Position numbers and translations under genes: made by a program
Source of the DNA: Gelatoporia subvermispora B
Taxonomy: Eukaryota; Basidiomycota; Agaricomycetes; Polyporales; Gelatoporiaceae
DNA length: 64,000 nucleotides
Reading direction: 5' to 3'
Assembly (NCBI GenBank): GCA_000320605.2
Contig: KB445804.1
Coordinates: 1 to 64,000 of the forward strand
In this document: positions 1 to 12,114 of the stretch, piece after piece
Position numbering within the stretch: the first letter of the stretch is position 1
Layout: every line of letters begins with the position of its first letter
Notes under the pieces: generated by a model
What the model saw: only the letters and a program-made list of their open reading frames with translations
Told to the model about the DNA's origin: nothing
Databases searched by the model: none

Positions 1-991
1 GCGTACTATGGCGTGCATGAAGGCATTTTCTGTGATCAGTACAAGTACAGAAGCACATTATTGTATAACCTATTTTGATTCGGCAAGCATACGGCATTCT
101 GATGTCGGAGAATGAATTCATGCATCACGAGCCTCTATGATGCTAGCTATCGTCAAACTGCCAACTCCGCTGTGGCGTACTGCTATGGTACGCCGGAGCT
201 AAGTATACGAAGCACCAGCTCATGCGCGCCTATTACAGAACCTTTGGTCAATGCATGCCCAACTCGTCTCGAAATGATATCGTACATATCTGCCGCTGTG
301 ACTTGCATTTGCTATATTCTGAAATCTTCGGCACCACCTCTAATGGCTGCTCGGGACTAGAACTAAACGACTCAACATGTCCGGATGCCTGTGGGCTTCA
401 TGTCTTCGTATCTCCGTACTATCCCGGCGACATCCGCACTGTCGTTCCTAAGAGGACACGCTCCGCAGCACAAGATCTTCGATGGCAGCTTGATGCAAGC
501 CAGTGAATTATGTGTGGCCGGGACGCTCAGATCCGCCATGGCGAAGTGAATGCGGGGTTATGCCTTCTAGAGTTCCTGACTGGATCTCCGACCCTCACGC
601 GAGGCGCCCCTGCTCATGCAGTTGACTTCAAGTATTCAGATAGAGCGACTCCCGTGGCGTAATCTTCTCATGCAAGTATGGAGTGCTTCTGCTGTGGGAC
701 GCCAACGGTCCGCCGAGTGGCTCAGCTCCTGTACAACAAGCGATTGCACCTGGTCAGCTGCTCACTTCCTTACTCTTTTTGATCTCGAGTGCGTATCTTC
801 ATTCCACGCACTAGCTCCTTCCGCCTATATTTTAGCTCTCAGCGAGGCAAATGCCACGGCAGGTGTTCAAAGTATGATGAGAATCTTCCGAAGATCTTGC
901 AACATAAGAACTCACCTTGAGCAAGCATGAGACTGTCTTTCGCTGCGTCCCCAACTCGTAGCGAGCGTCTTATATCCTCAAGCGACTTACT
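1..991. other. Left-edge intergenic sequence, no gene recognised
   Basis: Short open frames on both strands show no domain, splice pattern or codon pattern I can support. An AT-rich TATATTTT stretch near 826 lies about 165 bp before the transporter start and could belong to its promoter, but this is weak. Confidence 0.4.
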
Positions 992-3095
992 ATGGGAGGT
1001 CCTGCAGCACCTACTGTCAGTCGAATGGACGACTACCACAAGCTCATCGACCCGAATGCGAAATGGTACAAGAACAGGCGGCTTGTGGTACTCAACCTCT
1101 GGATTCTTCTTTTGTTCGTGCCTTACGCTCAATTTCTGAAATGAGGCTTCCCCAAGATTGACGTGCTTCCCCAGGCTTATCACATCGACTGCCAATGGGT
1201 ACGACGGGAGCATGATGAGTAAGATTTTCACTTTACCGTGCTGCGAAGCAAGCTGAGCTGCGCAGACGGCTTGCAGCTGTTGACGCAATGGGAGACTGCC
1301 TTCAACTTCCCAAGTGGTTCGAAACTCGGCCTACTGGGTGCGATTCAGAACATCGGTTCACTCGGCGCACTTCCGTTCTGGCCATATGCATGCGATGGTC
1401 TCGGCCGTAAGAAGACAATCTTCCTCGGGGCGGTCATCATGTGTGCCGGCGCAATTATTCAGACTGCATCTCAGAGCGTGGAGATGTTCATTGGCTCACG
1501 CTTTATGCGTAGGTTCATAGGTGCAGCTTGCTATCGTATCTACACTAATCTAATTACTCAGTTGGATTTGGGTTGGGCTTTTGTAACGCGGCTGCCCCTA
1601 TGCTAGTCACTGAGCTTGCATATCCGTACGTTAACCAAAGTATAACTCTCACGCACGTTGGATTGATGAACATGTAGATCGCAACGTGCGCCGATCTCAT
1701 CCGTCTACAACGGTCTCTGGAATGGTGGTGCTGTCATGTACGCTTATCTCTATCACTACCTCCAATCACTTATCGATATTTCTCATCACTATCAGTGCTT
1801 CTTGGGTAACCTTCGGTACTTTCCACATCCCCAACTCATGGTCGTGGCGCATCCCCTCCGCCTGTCAAGCCATTCCTTCCGTCTTACAGGTCTTCCTCAT
1901 CCCCTTCGCGCCGGAGAGTCCCCGTTGGCTTATTGCGAAGGGCCGTGACGCAGAGGCGTTGCGCATTCTCGCATATTACCATGCGAACGGTAACGCCGAG
2001 GACCCGCTTGTTCAGTTCGAATTCCAGGAGATCAAGGCCGCGATTGACGCCGAACAGTTGCAGAAGCAAACCGGATGGTTGACCCTATTCCGTACACCTG
2101 GTAACAGACGCCGCCTGAGAATCATCGTTGCAATTGCGTTTTTCTCTCAGTGGAGTGGCAATGGTTTAGTGTATGTGGGATCTGTGGACGTTCTGGTTTC
2201 AAGTCTAATTCATGTCCTGCATCAGGTCATATTACCTGAATCAGGTGTTCGACACAATCGGAAGTACGTCTCGTTCACCGTAATCCCCGTGCGGCAGGAA
2301 ACTGATGCTCTCTCTCTATCAGTCACGAACAAGGTCGAGCAGCTTCTCATCAGCGCATTCTTAGCCATATGGTCGGTGTTCGTCGCAGTCACCGGAGGCC
2401 TTCTTTGCGATCGGGCCGGCCGTCGACCTCTGTTCTTGATTTCTACAACAGGCATGCTCTTATTCTTCACTCTGCAAACGACCTGCACAGGCGTGTATGC
2501 GCTCCATCAGAACAAGGCTGCAGGGAATGCTGTTGTTGCTTTCATCTGTGCGTTTCGAAACTTTAACGAGGCGAACAATCAACTCACTGTGAACATCAGT
2601 TCTTTATTCTGCTGCATACGGCCTTGCGTATTCTCCCCTCATCGTATCATACACACTCGAGATCTTGCCATTTGAGCTCCGTGCCAAAGGCTTCACCATC
2701 TTCTCATTCGCCGTGTCCGCTTCACTCGTATTCAACCAATACATCAACCCTATTGCGCTCAAGGCCATCGCATGGAAGTACTACATCGTGTACTGCGTGT
2801 GGCTCGTGTTTGAGCTCGTATTCATCTACTTCTTCCTCGTAGAGACACGTAATAAGACGCTTGAGGAGACCGCGCTGTAAGTACAACAGTTCCTTGTAAA
2901 TAATGAGCCGGGCACTGACGTCCACGGAATTACAGCATTTTCGACGGAGATGAGAGTGTCGTTAGTATCTGGCGGAAGGCGGCATCAAAGGCACATATTG
3001 AAGGTGCTCCGATATCTGATCAAGCTAGCGACTCCGAGAAAGCGGATTCGGAGAAGGCTATCGAGCTGCACGTGGAAGATGTCACACAGGTGTAG
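992..3095 (+). CDS. MFS sugar transporter (hexose/lactose permease-like)
   Basis: A 12-helix major facilitator of the sugar-porter family, expected to import hexoses or disaccharides by proton symport at the plasma membrane. Ten exons (992-1113, 1175-1218, 1266-1508, 1562-1625, 1678-1737, 1796-2170, 2226-2263, 2323-2547, 2600-2876, 2936-3095) join in phase to 535 residues with no internal stop. Visible family motifs in order: an NGYDGSMMNGLQ segment after helix 1, DGLGRKK in loop 2-3, PESPRWLIAKGR before the central loop, a SQWSGNG helix, DRAGRRP in loop 8-9, PFELRAKG, and VETRNKTLEE at the C-terminal cytoplasmic edge. The tail after helix 12 is short and acidic. The first ATG of the frame is used; a second ATG lies 11 codons later at 1025. 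The first intron uses an unusual GTTCGT donor. The substrate cannot be read from sequence. Confidence 0.9.
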
Positions 3096-3837
3096 TTCCT
3101 GTGATGATAGAACTGAAATGACGCTTGCTGTGACGTTATCAGGCGCGGCTTCATTGTGAACGAGCATCATGAATATCTCTCCGTAGTGTCCTGAAATTGA
3201 CCTTACGATGCAAGAATGATTGTATAGTACTGTATAACCTGATTCTATCGGGTGCATAAAAATGGATCGCCAGCTAATCAGTCAAGTGCACTGCGGTGAA
3301 GTTCTCTCGAGATGCACATGAAGATAGAAGAGAAGCCTCTAGTGCTTGCGCTCGTCGTAGTACTCGTCCCTTTAATTGGAGTTAGACATAATGAGTACCA
3401 TGACACTGGCCGCGGCGGGATCGGCGAATACAAGTAGTGTGCGGTCGCGGAAATGTAAGATACTGTACCTCAGGAGACGCAAGTGACACCGAGGTATATG
3501 ATGCAGCCACGGACTTCCACTCATGGTTGAAAGCATATCCTTCTGCGCTAGCGATGCACACCAAATAGCCTCCAATGCATATTGTGCCAGGGTACAGAAA
3601 CACTATTCAACCTTCGAGAAGCGTATGCACACACGTACACCTTCAACCCACGTACTCTATGCTCTCACTTCTGGCATGTAAGCCTAATATCGCGCGAACG
3701 TATGAGATTCTGAACTTGACATGAAAAACCACGACGTCACTTTTGAGCATGCGAGATCCGTAACAGATGCGTATGTGTGTCGAATGAAAAGAGTTGAATC
3801 CTTTCTATGGCGCGTCACAAGGCTCCTAGAACTTCAT
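3096..3837. other. Intergenic, transporter 3' side
   Basis: Between the transporter stop and the 3' end of the zinc-finger pseudogene. Only short overlapping open frames; nothing supportable. Confidence 0.4.
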
Positions 3838-4918
3838 TCACCACATAGTGAGCCGCCTCGAACTCGAAATCGAGTCAATTACCCTATTCAACCTCCCACT
3901 AAACCTCAAAATGCCACAATGTTCGCTCTCCACGTGCTGACAGAAGGCGCTGAGCACCTTGAACTCCTTCCCGCACCCGTTCCAGTCGTATGGGCACGTG
4001 TAGATTTCCTCCAAATGTGCCGGGCTATGGAGATGGGAATTGAGCCCGTTCAAGGTTCTGAACGTGCGACGACACGCGTAACACTCGTAGGCGGAGCCGT
4101 TCCAGGAGAGCTCTGTAGCCCACTCATCCATGACGAAAGTGTCATGTGCGTCGGAGCTCCCGAGAAGACGAGTGGGGTTTGTAATGAGGCCACACCTATC
4201 GAGCGCGGAGGCTCCCCGGTCGACTACGTCTCGAGTGACACCTGAACGACATGCTCCCGGTTTCCCAATGCTGGATCATGGCTGCACGGGAAACGAATGC
4301 CCTATTGCAACGCGAGCCCGGACAGTCGTAGTCTCTGCCTCTGTGGTAGGTAGATCTCAGGTGGTGATCGAGGTTGTTCTCGTTCCGGAACATGCGCCTG
4401 CACGAGACGCAGTATATATCCGGATGACTCTGGCGCCGGTGGTCATGAAGGCCTTGGTCAGAGTCAAAGACCTGCCAATGTATTACTATCAGTGTTGGGG
4501 ACTTCATCGGAGTATGGTCACGTACTCTCTCGCTGTGATCGCAGTATGTATGTTCCTCCTCGAAGTGATCCTGGAGGTCGTCGGGGGAATCAAAATGCTC
4601 GTCACAGCGTTCACAATAGTCGTGATAGGGGCTTTGCAGCCAGTGCTGGACGAGCTGTGACCATTTCGAAAAGTCAACATCACACGCGTCGCAAATGTTA
4701 TGCATGCTTGAATTGTCTTCATGCTGCTCGAGCGCACGCTGGCTGTTGAAACTGCGATCAAAACGATCGCAATAGAGCTTATTTGCTGGCACCTAGGTGA
4801 GCGAGTTTCTGAACTCCAAGCGCGCCACCTCCCGCACTTTTGCCGAGAGACAAGTGGAGCTCAATTGGTAATTCAGAACTGGCACCTAGGTGCCAGCAAA
4901 TAACCTCTAATACGCCAT
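3838..4918 (-). pseudogene. C2H2 zinc-finger gene, copy 1, broken by an insertion
   Basis: Degenerate member of the zinc-finger family also present at 30787, 36850 and 44040. The ATG (4918-4916) and first codons M-A-Y are followed at once by an in-frame stop inside an inverted-repeat element (4774-4908). The 5' exon runs 4918-4526, 393 nt. Removing the element plus one 3-bp target duplication leaves 255 nt, exactly the first-exon length of the three other copies. Further damage: a zinc-ligand Cys of finger 1 is Phe, a Cys of finger 4 is Ser, and one extra base near 4248 shifts the frame before the last two fingers, which resume in another frame (4131-3838). The intron donor GTACGT and acceptor before VFDSDQG are kept. 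The family role is presumably nucleic-acid binding; this copy should be dead. Confidence 0.85.
4774..4908. mobile_element. MITE-like inverted-repeat element (135 bp)
   Basis: Terminal inverted repeats of about 26 bp with one mismatch begin AGAG at 4774 and end CTCT at 4908. The right arm contains the 16-bp palindrome TGGCACCTAGGTGCCA. Flanks are AAT on both sides (4771-4773 and 4909-4911), or AATA if the ends are placed one base in, so the target duplication is 3 or 4 bp. No coding capacity. It sits in codon 3 of the zinc-finger pseudogene, and the length arithmetic against the paralogues supports a clean insertion. The superfamily is not determined; a 3-bp duplication would suit PIF/Harbinger- or CACTA-type mobilisation. 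Confidence 0.8.
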
Positions 4919-5574
4919 AACAGCTGCTATGGGTCAGCGTTGCAAAGGGTAACGCGGTCTGTAAGGCGTACAAAATATCCTCCAGTAGAGGGGTCGTGGA
5001 GGTTTGAAAGAGACAGAATCTCAACCTCCATCACTTACGTACCACCACAATTGACTAGACTATCGGGATCCTCGCGACCGCGACAGCACATGTCATCGCC
5101 GCTGATGTACATGAGTCCGTAAGAAGCCAGCCGTCCGTCATCATATCAGGTAGTCGAACTACTAAACCGATCTGACAGTTAGACTGGCGGCCGTAGCTTC
5201 GCATCCAAGGACGTTTGTGCTTCAACCACGGATAGTACTTCATGCATTCATGCTTGGCCCATGTGGGAGACAGTATCGGAAATACGAATGTCTGGCCAGT
5301 TCAGACGTGCAGTGATCGAAATTTCATGCACTGTACTCTCCGATAAGTGCAGCAGCCATGGGCTCAAGCTCCATTGTGGTCCTTTCTCCCTACTTGCGTA
5401 TATCAAACCCCAACTGTACACGCAGCTGTCGGTATATATTGCTCTGTCTGCATCATAGAAGATATCATAGCACTGACTCTTCTGCTAACGGACAACAGGA
5501 GAGCATGTACTGACTCGTCGCATTGTGCACTCTTGGAATTTCTGGGCGTCTCCACTGACAGCCGCCGACGCCAT
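4919..5574. other. Intergenic between zinc-finger pseudogene and reductase
   Basis: Upstream of the pseudogene and downstream of the reductase stop. Nothing further is recognised here. Confidence 0.4.
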
Positions 5575-6820
5575 CTAGGCATGTCCACGGATAGGTCGAG
5601 GCTCGTATCTGCAAATGTCGAATCAGTAGTGTGTCCCCTTCTACAACAGTAGTAACGCACGGCTCCTCTAGGTACTGCACTTCCTCGTCTGTGAGCGTAA
5701 CGCCCTTGACGATCGCCTCGTCAAGCCGCTCGACCGAGCTCACGCCCACGATTGGGCTCGTCACCTTCAGGCCCGCCCATGCAAGCGCGATCTGGCCCAT
5801 CTTCACACCCTTCTTCTTCGCAAGCTCCTCAACGCGGTTGATAATCTCTTTTTCCGAGTCGCGGAACTTTGGTGCGAAGGGAGTGCCCTTGGCCGAGTCC
5901 GCACGCGTGGTCGACGTCCCGAAGGGACGTGCGAGGTGGCCAGCTGCAAGCGGTGCCCATGGGATGACGCCGATGCCGTGGTACTTGCAGTACTGAAGCA
6001 TCTCGCGTTCCTGATTCAATCCCATTCAGAGCAACGATAGCTTCGGTGACTGAGGACAACTGACCTCTTCGCGGTACAAGAGCGAGTATTCATCCTGCAT
6101 GCTCACAAACTTGGTCCACCCGTTGAGCGCGGCGACCTCGTTCAAGAGCGCAAACTGCCAGCAGCGCATGGAACTAGCGCCAATGTAGCGCACTTTCCCG
6201 CTCTGAATGAGATCGTGCAGGGCCTTCATCGTCTCCTCAGGCGGCGTGTTGGGATCGAAGCGATGGATCTGCAACAAATCGACGTACGGGGTTTCCAGAC
6301 GCTTCAGCGACGCCTCAACCGCATTGAAGATTGCGCCGCGCGAGAGCCCGGACTGGTTCACGTAGTCGCGCGTGTCCTTGAGGTGAGGCATCGCATGAGT
6401 ACGCGCACCGAGCTCACGGTGGACGAGCCCATAGCACTTGGTCGCGATGATGAGGTTGTCGCGCGGGATGTTGTACTTCTTGATGAACTTTGCGACAACG
6501 CGTTCAGACTCGCCGTTCGAGTAGACGTTGGCAGTGTCGATCGTCGTAACCCCACGGTCCCAAGCAGCCTTGAGCAGGGGAATTGCGGCATCTTCATCGA
6601 TGACCCAGGGCTGTCATATGTGTCAGACGAACGCATCGGTCAGATGCGGTGGGACCCTTACAGCCCATTCATGCGATCCAAAACTCATCGCGCCGAGCTG
6701 TCCATGCTTGTCAATACCCATATCACGGACCAGGATATGGGTTGTCCTTACGATTGGAACGGAGACCCTCAGGCCAGACTTGCCGAGCTGGCGGTATTCA
6801 ACCCACTCCTCTTGAGCCAT
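5575..6820 (-). CDS. Aldo/keto reductase (NAD(P)H-dependent oxidoreductase)
   Basis: Soluble TIM-barrel reductase that should reduce aldehydes or ketones with NADPH. Five exons (6820-6752, 6697-6662, 6610-6065, 6010-5661, 5608-5575) join in phase to 344 residues, the usual family length. The four catalytic residues are visible: Asp60 and Tyr65 in a TIDTANVYSNG segment, Lys93 in ATKCYG, and His151 in LLQIHRFD. A late SSVERLDEA segment matches the cofactor-binding end of the barrel, and the protein ends EPRPIRGHA after a short last exon. The start fits M-A-Q-E-E-W-V-E-Y-R-Q-L-G-K-S-G-L and a TATA box lies about 77 bp upstream. It resembles the fungal AKR group that includes versiconal-hemiacetal-acetate and aryl-alcohol reductase-like enzymes; substrate unknown. 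No biosynthetic cluster surrounds it. Confidence 0.92.
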
Positions 6821-6896
6821 CGTCGGTATTAGCAGGTAAGTATCTCAAGGTGCGAGAGCTCGCAGATGGGTACGTCCTGGGAGTGATATGGTCCCT

Positions 6897-6902
6897 TTAT
6901 AT
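6897..6902 (-). promoter_or_regulatory. TATA box of the aldo/keto reductase gene
   Basis: On the minus strand this reads TATAAA within ATATAAAG, 77 bp before the reductase ATG, a normal core-promoter spacing. Confidence 0.6.
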
Positions 6903-9900
6903 GCCCAAGGCTTCGATGCAATGGTCAGCTGAATTTGACAGGGGCAGGATATTCATAGCAGCGGCGCCATGTGGCGGGTTCATCAGTCAGCAAACTTGCT
7001 ACCATTGGCGAGAAGGCGTGAACGAAAGCCAATCGACATCTTTCGTGATTCGAGATACGAGCCGTTCACTTCAAGGCAGGCACTGAGCCGGGCGGAACGG
7101 TTGACTTCTCCGTTCCGCCCGGAGTCCTAGCCGGTCGCTACGTCTGACGCGGCTCTTCATCGATTCATCTGTCGTACAGCATAATATATTTGAGTAATCT
7201 CAAACGAAAGAAAATGCTACAGCAAATGATATTGCACCCAGCAGCATCAACGGGTGGAGATGCAGAGGGGGCCGTGTTACTGAAGGGGCGAATAACCGGC
7301 GATTGTGGAGGCTCGGTCTCAGCCTGGCTCAGTGAATTTGTCTCTGGGTGCGCACGTGAAAGGCCGGCCCGAATCCCGGCCGGACGCATATGTGGCCCCC
7401 CACATATTGCGCGGCCGTGGATCTTGGCCTCTTGCCGTCAAGAGGGGTGCGGAAATATAGCGCCGAACGCTGACCTGTTTGCAAAGTAGACCCCCAGGTA
7501 GTACCCGGGGTTTCTGATTGCGTTTTGGAGGTGTTTTCGACGAAGTTTGATTACCCGTCCTCTAGTTCTACTCCTAGGACCTCAATTCTCTGGTATGTCG
7601 TGTCAATACTACTTTCTGACGTACCCTGATTTTTCCGTGAAAGCACATGCAATTGTCATCGTTTGAGATAACAGCGAATGTTGGCGGAAGAGGCACTGAT
7701 TTATGCATTTATCGGCCGTCACGTGAGCTAAAACATGGCCGACGCGTCGTGGTGGCCGTGTTGTGGCCTTCATTTCAGACGGCATTGCCTCGGCTCAGCT
7801 TGATTTGGAAGGAGGAGGAGGAGAGGGGGTGTACCCCGGTCTTCGGGGTCCCCGAAATTTGCGAAGTTGGTGTCTGGTGTTCAAATTCCGCACCCCTCTT
7901 GGTTGGCTCTTAAGCGCGCCGAGGTCACCTTGTAGTCTTGTGCGGAATGCGTATATCCAGGTGCGAGCCTACGAATCCAATCATACATGCGGCCGGAATC
8001 GGGTTTGCTGGCAATGAAACTGATTGCATGAAGATCTTCGCACCCGCAGGAAGCTGCAACCGCGCGCGGGCCTTCTGTATTCATATTGAGTACGTTGGAA
8101 TGACCTTGAAGTTTCTCCCGCGTAATTTCGCGTGTTGCAATCCAGTCGCAATCGATGATCGCCTGTCTCGCACGGACTCGCTTGCGTCCGATCCCAGCCC
8201 GCTGCCAAGTCTGAAGGAGATTAGGGTGAGAACATTACGAGGATTGCGAGGCGGCGCATGAGTCCAGACACCCATATCGTTTGAAGCGCGAAGCGTACGC
8301 AAAAAGAGTGACGATGCTCCAACTGGACGCGTATATCTGCATACTTTACGAAACAATGTAAGAAGCTAGATGTGCGGATCTTTAGGTAACACCTCATACT
8401 GTACGAACTGAACATCGAACGATCATATGCAGGTTGCAATGGAATCATTGACTGTCTGACATTTTGCATTTCTAAGCGCTCCAAGACAGGCTTGGACTCT
8501 GAGCAAGATCTCTCGTAGGAGCTGGAGCTTCAAGCTCCAAGTCGAAACTGACCATACCTGTCACCACTATCTAGTTCCGATCGGTATGTGATGTATGAGA
8601 ATTTCCAAACACTCGAGCCATGTAAGAGTAAAATTGGGACGTGACAGCATATGAGAAGCATGAACATTACCCGAACATACATGCACGTAAACTACTGGAC
8701 TAGCGCTGCAGAAGTGAAGACACACAGCCTCGCGCGATGCCTTCTGGTCTACTATCCGCACTGCTATCACACGACCTTTCCACGTTCCTTGCGAAGTTGG
8801 ACTGATGGTCATTCCCAGACGATGCCAGCTCTCCATCAATTTTTTGAGGTCCAGATCTTGGTTCCGGATCAGCGATACCTAGATGATGAATAGATATGTG
8901 ATGATTCAAACGGAGAGAATATTCTTCTGCTAAACCCCGTTAATTCCCGCGTGCCTCATTCAGTGCGATTCTCGGAAGACCCAGTGCGCCAATCAAAATT
9001 GTTTCGCCGCACACTGCTGCTTAGCTGATGAGATAACGAAATCAAACTTTGCTCAAGAAGAAATCGCGCCGGACGCATCCTTCAGGCAATCTACGATGCT
9101 GGAGACAGTTCCACGAATGTCGCTCTGCAGCTCTTTCGTGCGAGACATAGAGGCAATGGCGACGGTAGGTCTGGTTATCTGGAGGCTGTGCGAATAGGGA
9201 ACCCTCGTATTTCCGCATATCAGAGGGCTTCTTCACCAATTTCCCGGATCGCTATCAGGACTCGGCCTCATGCGATGCATGCATGAGCTGCCTGTAGTCG
9301 ATCACGAGGGTTGAGAAGGGTAGAGGTGTATGGAATAACGAAGCGATAGGTCCGACATACTATATCTTCCGCCCCAGCCACAGACAGTCTTTCGTCTGGA
9401 AAAATAACATGCACCCATTCGAGAGTGATCACGACAAGGGGCGTACAAGCAGCATAATCCTGTATGGAGTGATTTAATCGATGCATCACAAAAAGCCATT
9501 ACTTCTGCGAGACTGCGAGTTAATATATGCCCAACTGTGAAGGTCAGAGATACAGCTCACAGATCGCAACTTCTTCGTGGATTTTTATCAGACGGTCGCA
9601 CGGCCTTGTGAATGTGGCCTCACTATGCGACGCAGATGGAAGCGTGGCTTCTACCAGTGGCATTCCAAAGAACGCCGCGTGTTATCGAATATGAATATAA
9701 TGTCCATACGTTGAAGCATCTATTGAAGCCGACGTTGGGCAATTTCGAATTTCCCCGTGCGTCAGTCGGCCTTCGTATGGCGAGCTGATTGCACTCCTAG
9801 CCGTGGGGGAGCACGACGTAAACTAGACTACATCAACATCAACACTAGAGCACTGGATCTTGAGACATCGCGGAAAGAAGCGTTTACTAACCATGGACAC

Positions 9901-12114
9901 AACCGGCTCGTCATGAATTGTCTTCGGTCTCCTCTTCGGCCAGCAATGATGAACTGAATCGAAAACGTCCGGCTAAGATGCTCGGGATCACAAATAGATA
10001 CAATACGCCTTATTGATATTGCTTTTTTACTGAAGCTGCGATCAAGTTCACACGTCAGGCAGCGTCGCTAAGAGACTATCTTGGGCACCCACACTGCGGC
10101 CGCTTCGATTCAATCAACCCGTCTCGGACAGTCGAACGTGTGACGGACGATCCGCCGTGTGTCCCCTCGCTCTGTCATTCCCATTCCTGCGCTGACGTGG
10201 TCGTCAGATCCGCATTGAAATTGGGACATTGATGCACAGCAGAATTGTCTGATGAACCATCGGTGTGGTCTCACAGATCAAGTTGTTCGAAAGATGCAAG
10301 TATTGAAGTGGCATTGCTGCGGACCCGGAATGGTGTCTGCACAAAAGTCACAAAACACGCTACTGCGAGATATGGCACTCATAAAACAATATTTGTGGGT
10401 CATCTGTTTCTTTACGCCGACATCAAACACAACTAATGGAATCATGGAGCGAATAAATAGTGCCAGCTGAAACGAATCTTCTTTTTTAAGTGCTCAACGC
10501 TAGACAGTAAATGGTAATCTGGCACTCACATTTTGCGGTAGCGTTGTTAGAGATAGAATGAAGGAGCCACAGAGAGCGACACTCATCACTGCAGTCTCTA
10601 CCGCTCATAGTCTGACAAAACATGATACGCCCGAGATAGCATCATGGCGTCTATACTAAGCTATTAGCGGACCATACTGACCTGGTACCGGAGCGACATC
10701 CCGTATCAGAGTCCTCGTAAGTACACTGTTGTAGCCCCACAGTTCCCAGACACGCGCGAGCATATTGCTTGTCCTGCCCAAACAGCGCACCAGCCGCCTC
10801 AGAATCGCGCAGAACTCGTCTGCTAAACCATTTCCGTGTCGCCAGAGAGATAACTGATGCGTGCGGGCCCGACGAAGCCTCGCGACGTGTGCCAGTGGCC
10901 ACTCCCGTCCCGCTTCCCCGCACCCCCACATACAGCACCGCGTCCGGGGTGAGTGGGCCCCTTTCCGACCGGACAGCGGCGTGACATCAGTGAGTGCGCA
11001 CCCGTGCCATAATTAGCACGCCCGGGTCATGTGCGCATCGCCCAGCGTCAGGAGCGCACCACTACAGACCGCTACATGGGGCCAACTAAAGTACTTGGCC
11101 TGAGTCGGCCCAGAGGCGGAGAAATACCCAGAATGCGCCCGTGAAGACGGCACAGCGTGGCGGCGATCAGGGCGGGAGCGGTGCGGCGGGGTGGCGCAGC
11201 TCTAGCCGCGCAGCCTCAGGCAGCATCTCCCTGTGCCTGTCAGCCGTTCCGTTAATATCTCGAGCGCTTTGCGTAGCGGCCAACTATTGTTGGGCCCATT
11301 GTTCGCAGCGAAAGGCAAGCCAGCCGCACACCGCACCTTCGTCGTTCTGACGGAAACTACGCGGAACGCGCGGCCGGTAGGCCCGAGATAGAATGGCGAA
11401 CGCTGTGAATGCCGAGGCGCGATGAACGCAAACCAGACTGTGATTCTCTTCGTTTCTCCCGTTTCGATTCCTGCCCCCCTTTTCGCCGGGGAGAGCCTGT
11501 GAGGCTGGATCGGACGGAGATTCGCGCGTGTTCACGCGCAGATAAACCTCTGCTAAGGTGAAGTGCGGATCTTGCTTTGTTCAGGAGGAGAGCTGTCCTG
11601 GCTTCTAGCGTAGGATGCTGAAATAAGAGTGAGAACTGGGGTGGAAGGGGCTGCTGGAGGCTGCTGGCCACAGGTCCGGCTGGCGCGGTGCTGCCGAGCT
11701 GAACAGATCTAAGATCGCCCGGCGGCGAGGATTGGCCTGCGGGCGCTGCCAAATCCTCCGAGCTCGTTTAACGTGATTCTTATTCCACGGGGAGAAGTAA
11801 ACCATTATCCAGTGTCGATGAGCATGCATGCGGTCAACTAGGACTCTGTATTACCTGTAATCGATGCGATGTGCCCATAAGCTTGCTAATGGGAGAGCGT
11901 GACTTTTCTGGTCTCGTGAATGCTGGAAACGGGAATTCCGAATTACTCACAATCTGGATATAAGCAACCCGCGGAGCTTTCCTTTCATTGATCCTGCCCA
12001 CGACCATTACCCGTCCTTCGTAATCGAATACACCGTGTGAGTCTCCCTTTTCTTCCAGTAGATCCTTGCGGTTGACGTTGTCCGTATCGAGCAACAGCCG
12101 ATCTCCGCACCGAA
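6903..12114. other. 5.2-kb stretch without a recognised gene
   Basis: Many short open frames, none with a domain or a consistent exon chain. Contents noted: a 35-nt hairpin at 7088-7122, smaller GC-rich hairpins near 7362-7384 and 7829-7850, and a purine-rich GGAGGAGGAGGAGAGGGG tract near 7810. The stretch 10650-11800 is GC-rich, but no gene model could be assembled in it. Confidence 0.4.
7088..7122. repeat. Perfect 13-bp-stem hairpin with CGG inverted repeats
   Basis: CCGGGCGGAACGG, nine loop bases, then CCGTTCCGCCCGG. It lies about 270 bp upstream of the reductase ATG. It contains inverted CGGAAC/GTTCCG half-sites of the kind bound by Zn2Cys6 dimers, but it could equally be an RNA or DNA structure. 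Confidence 0.6.

Noticed and set aside
4196..4792. Reading the zinc-finger copy 1 as an intact 198-residue protein from position 4792
   Set aside because: The start would be GTG inside the inserted element; the true ATG at 4918 is followed by a stop, and a frameshift removes the last fingers.
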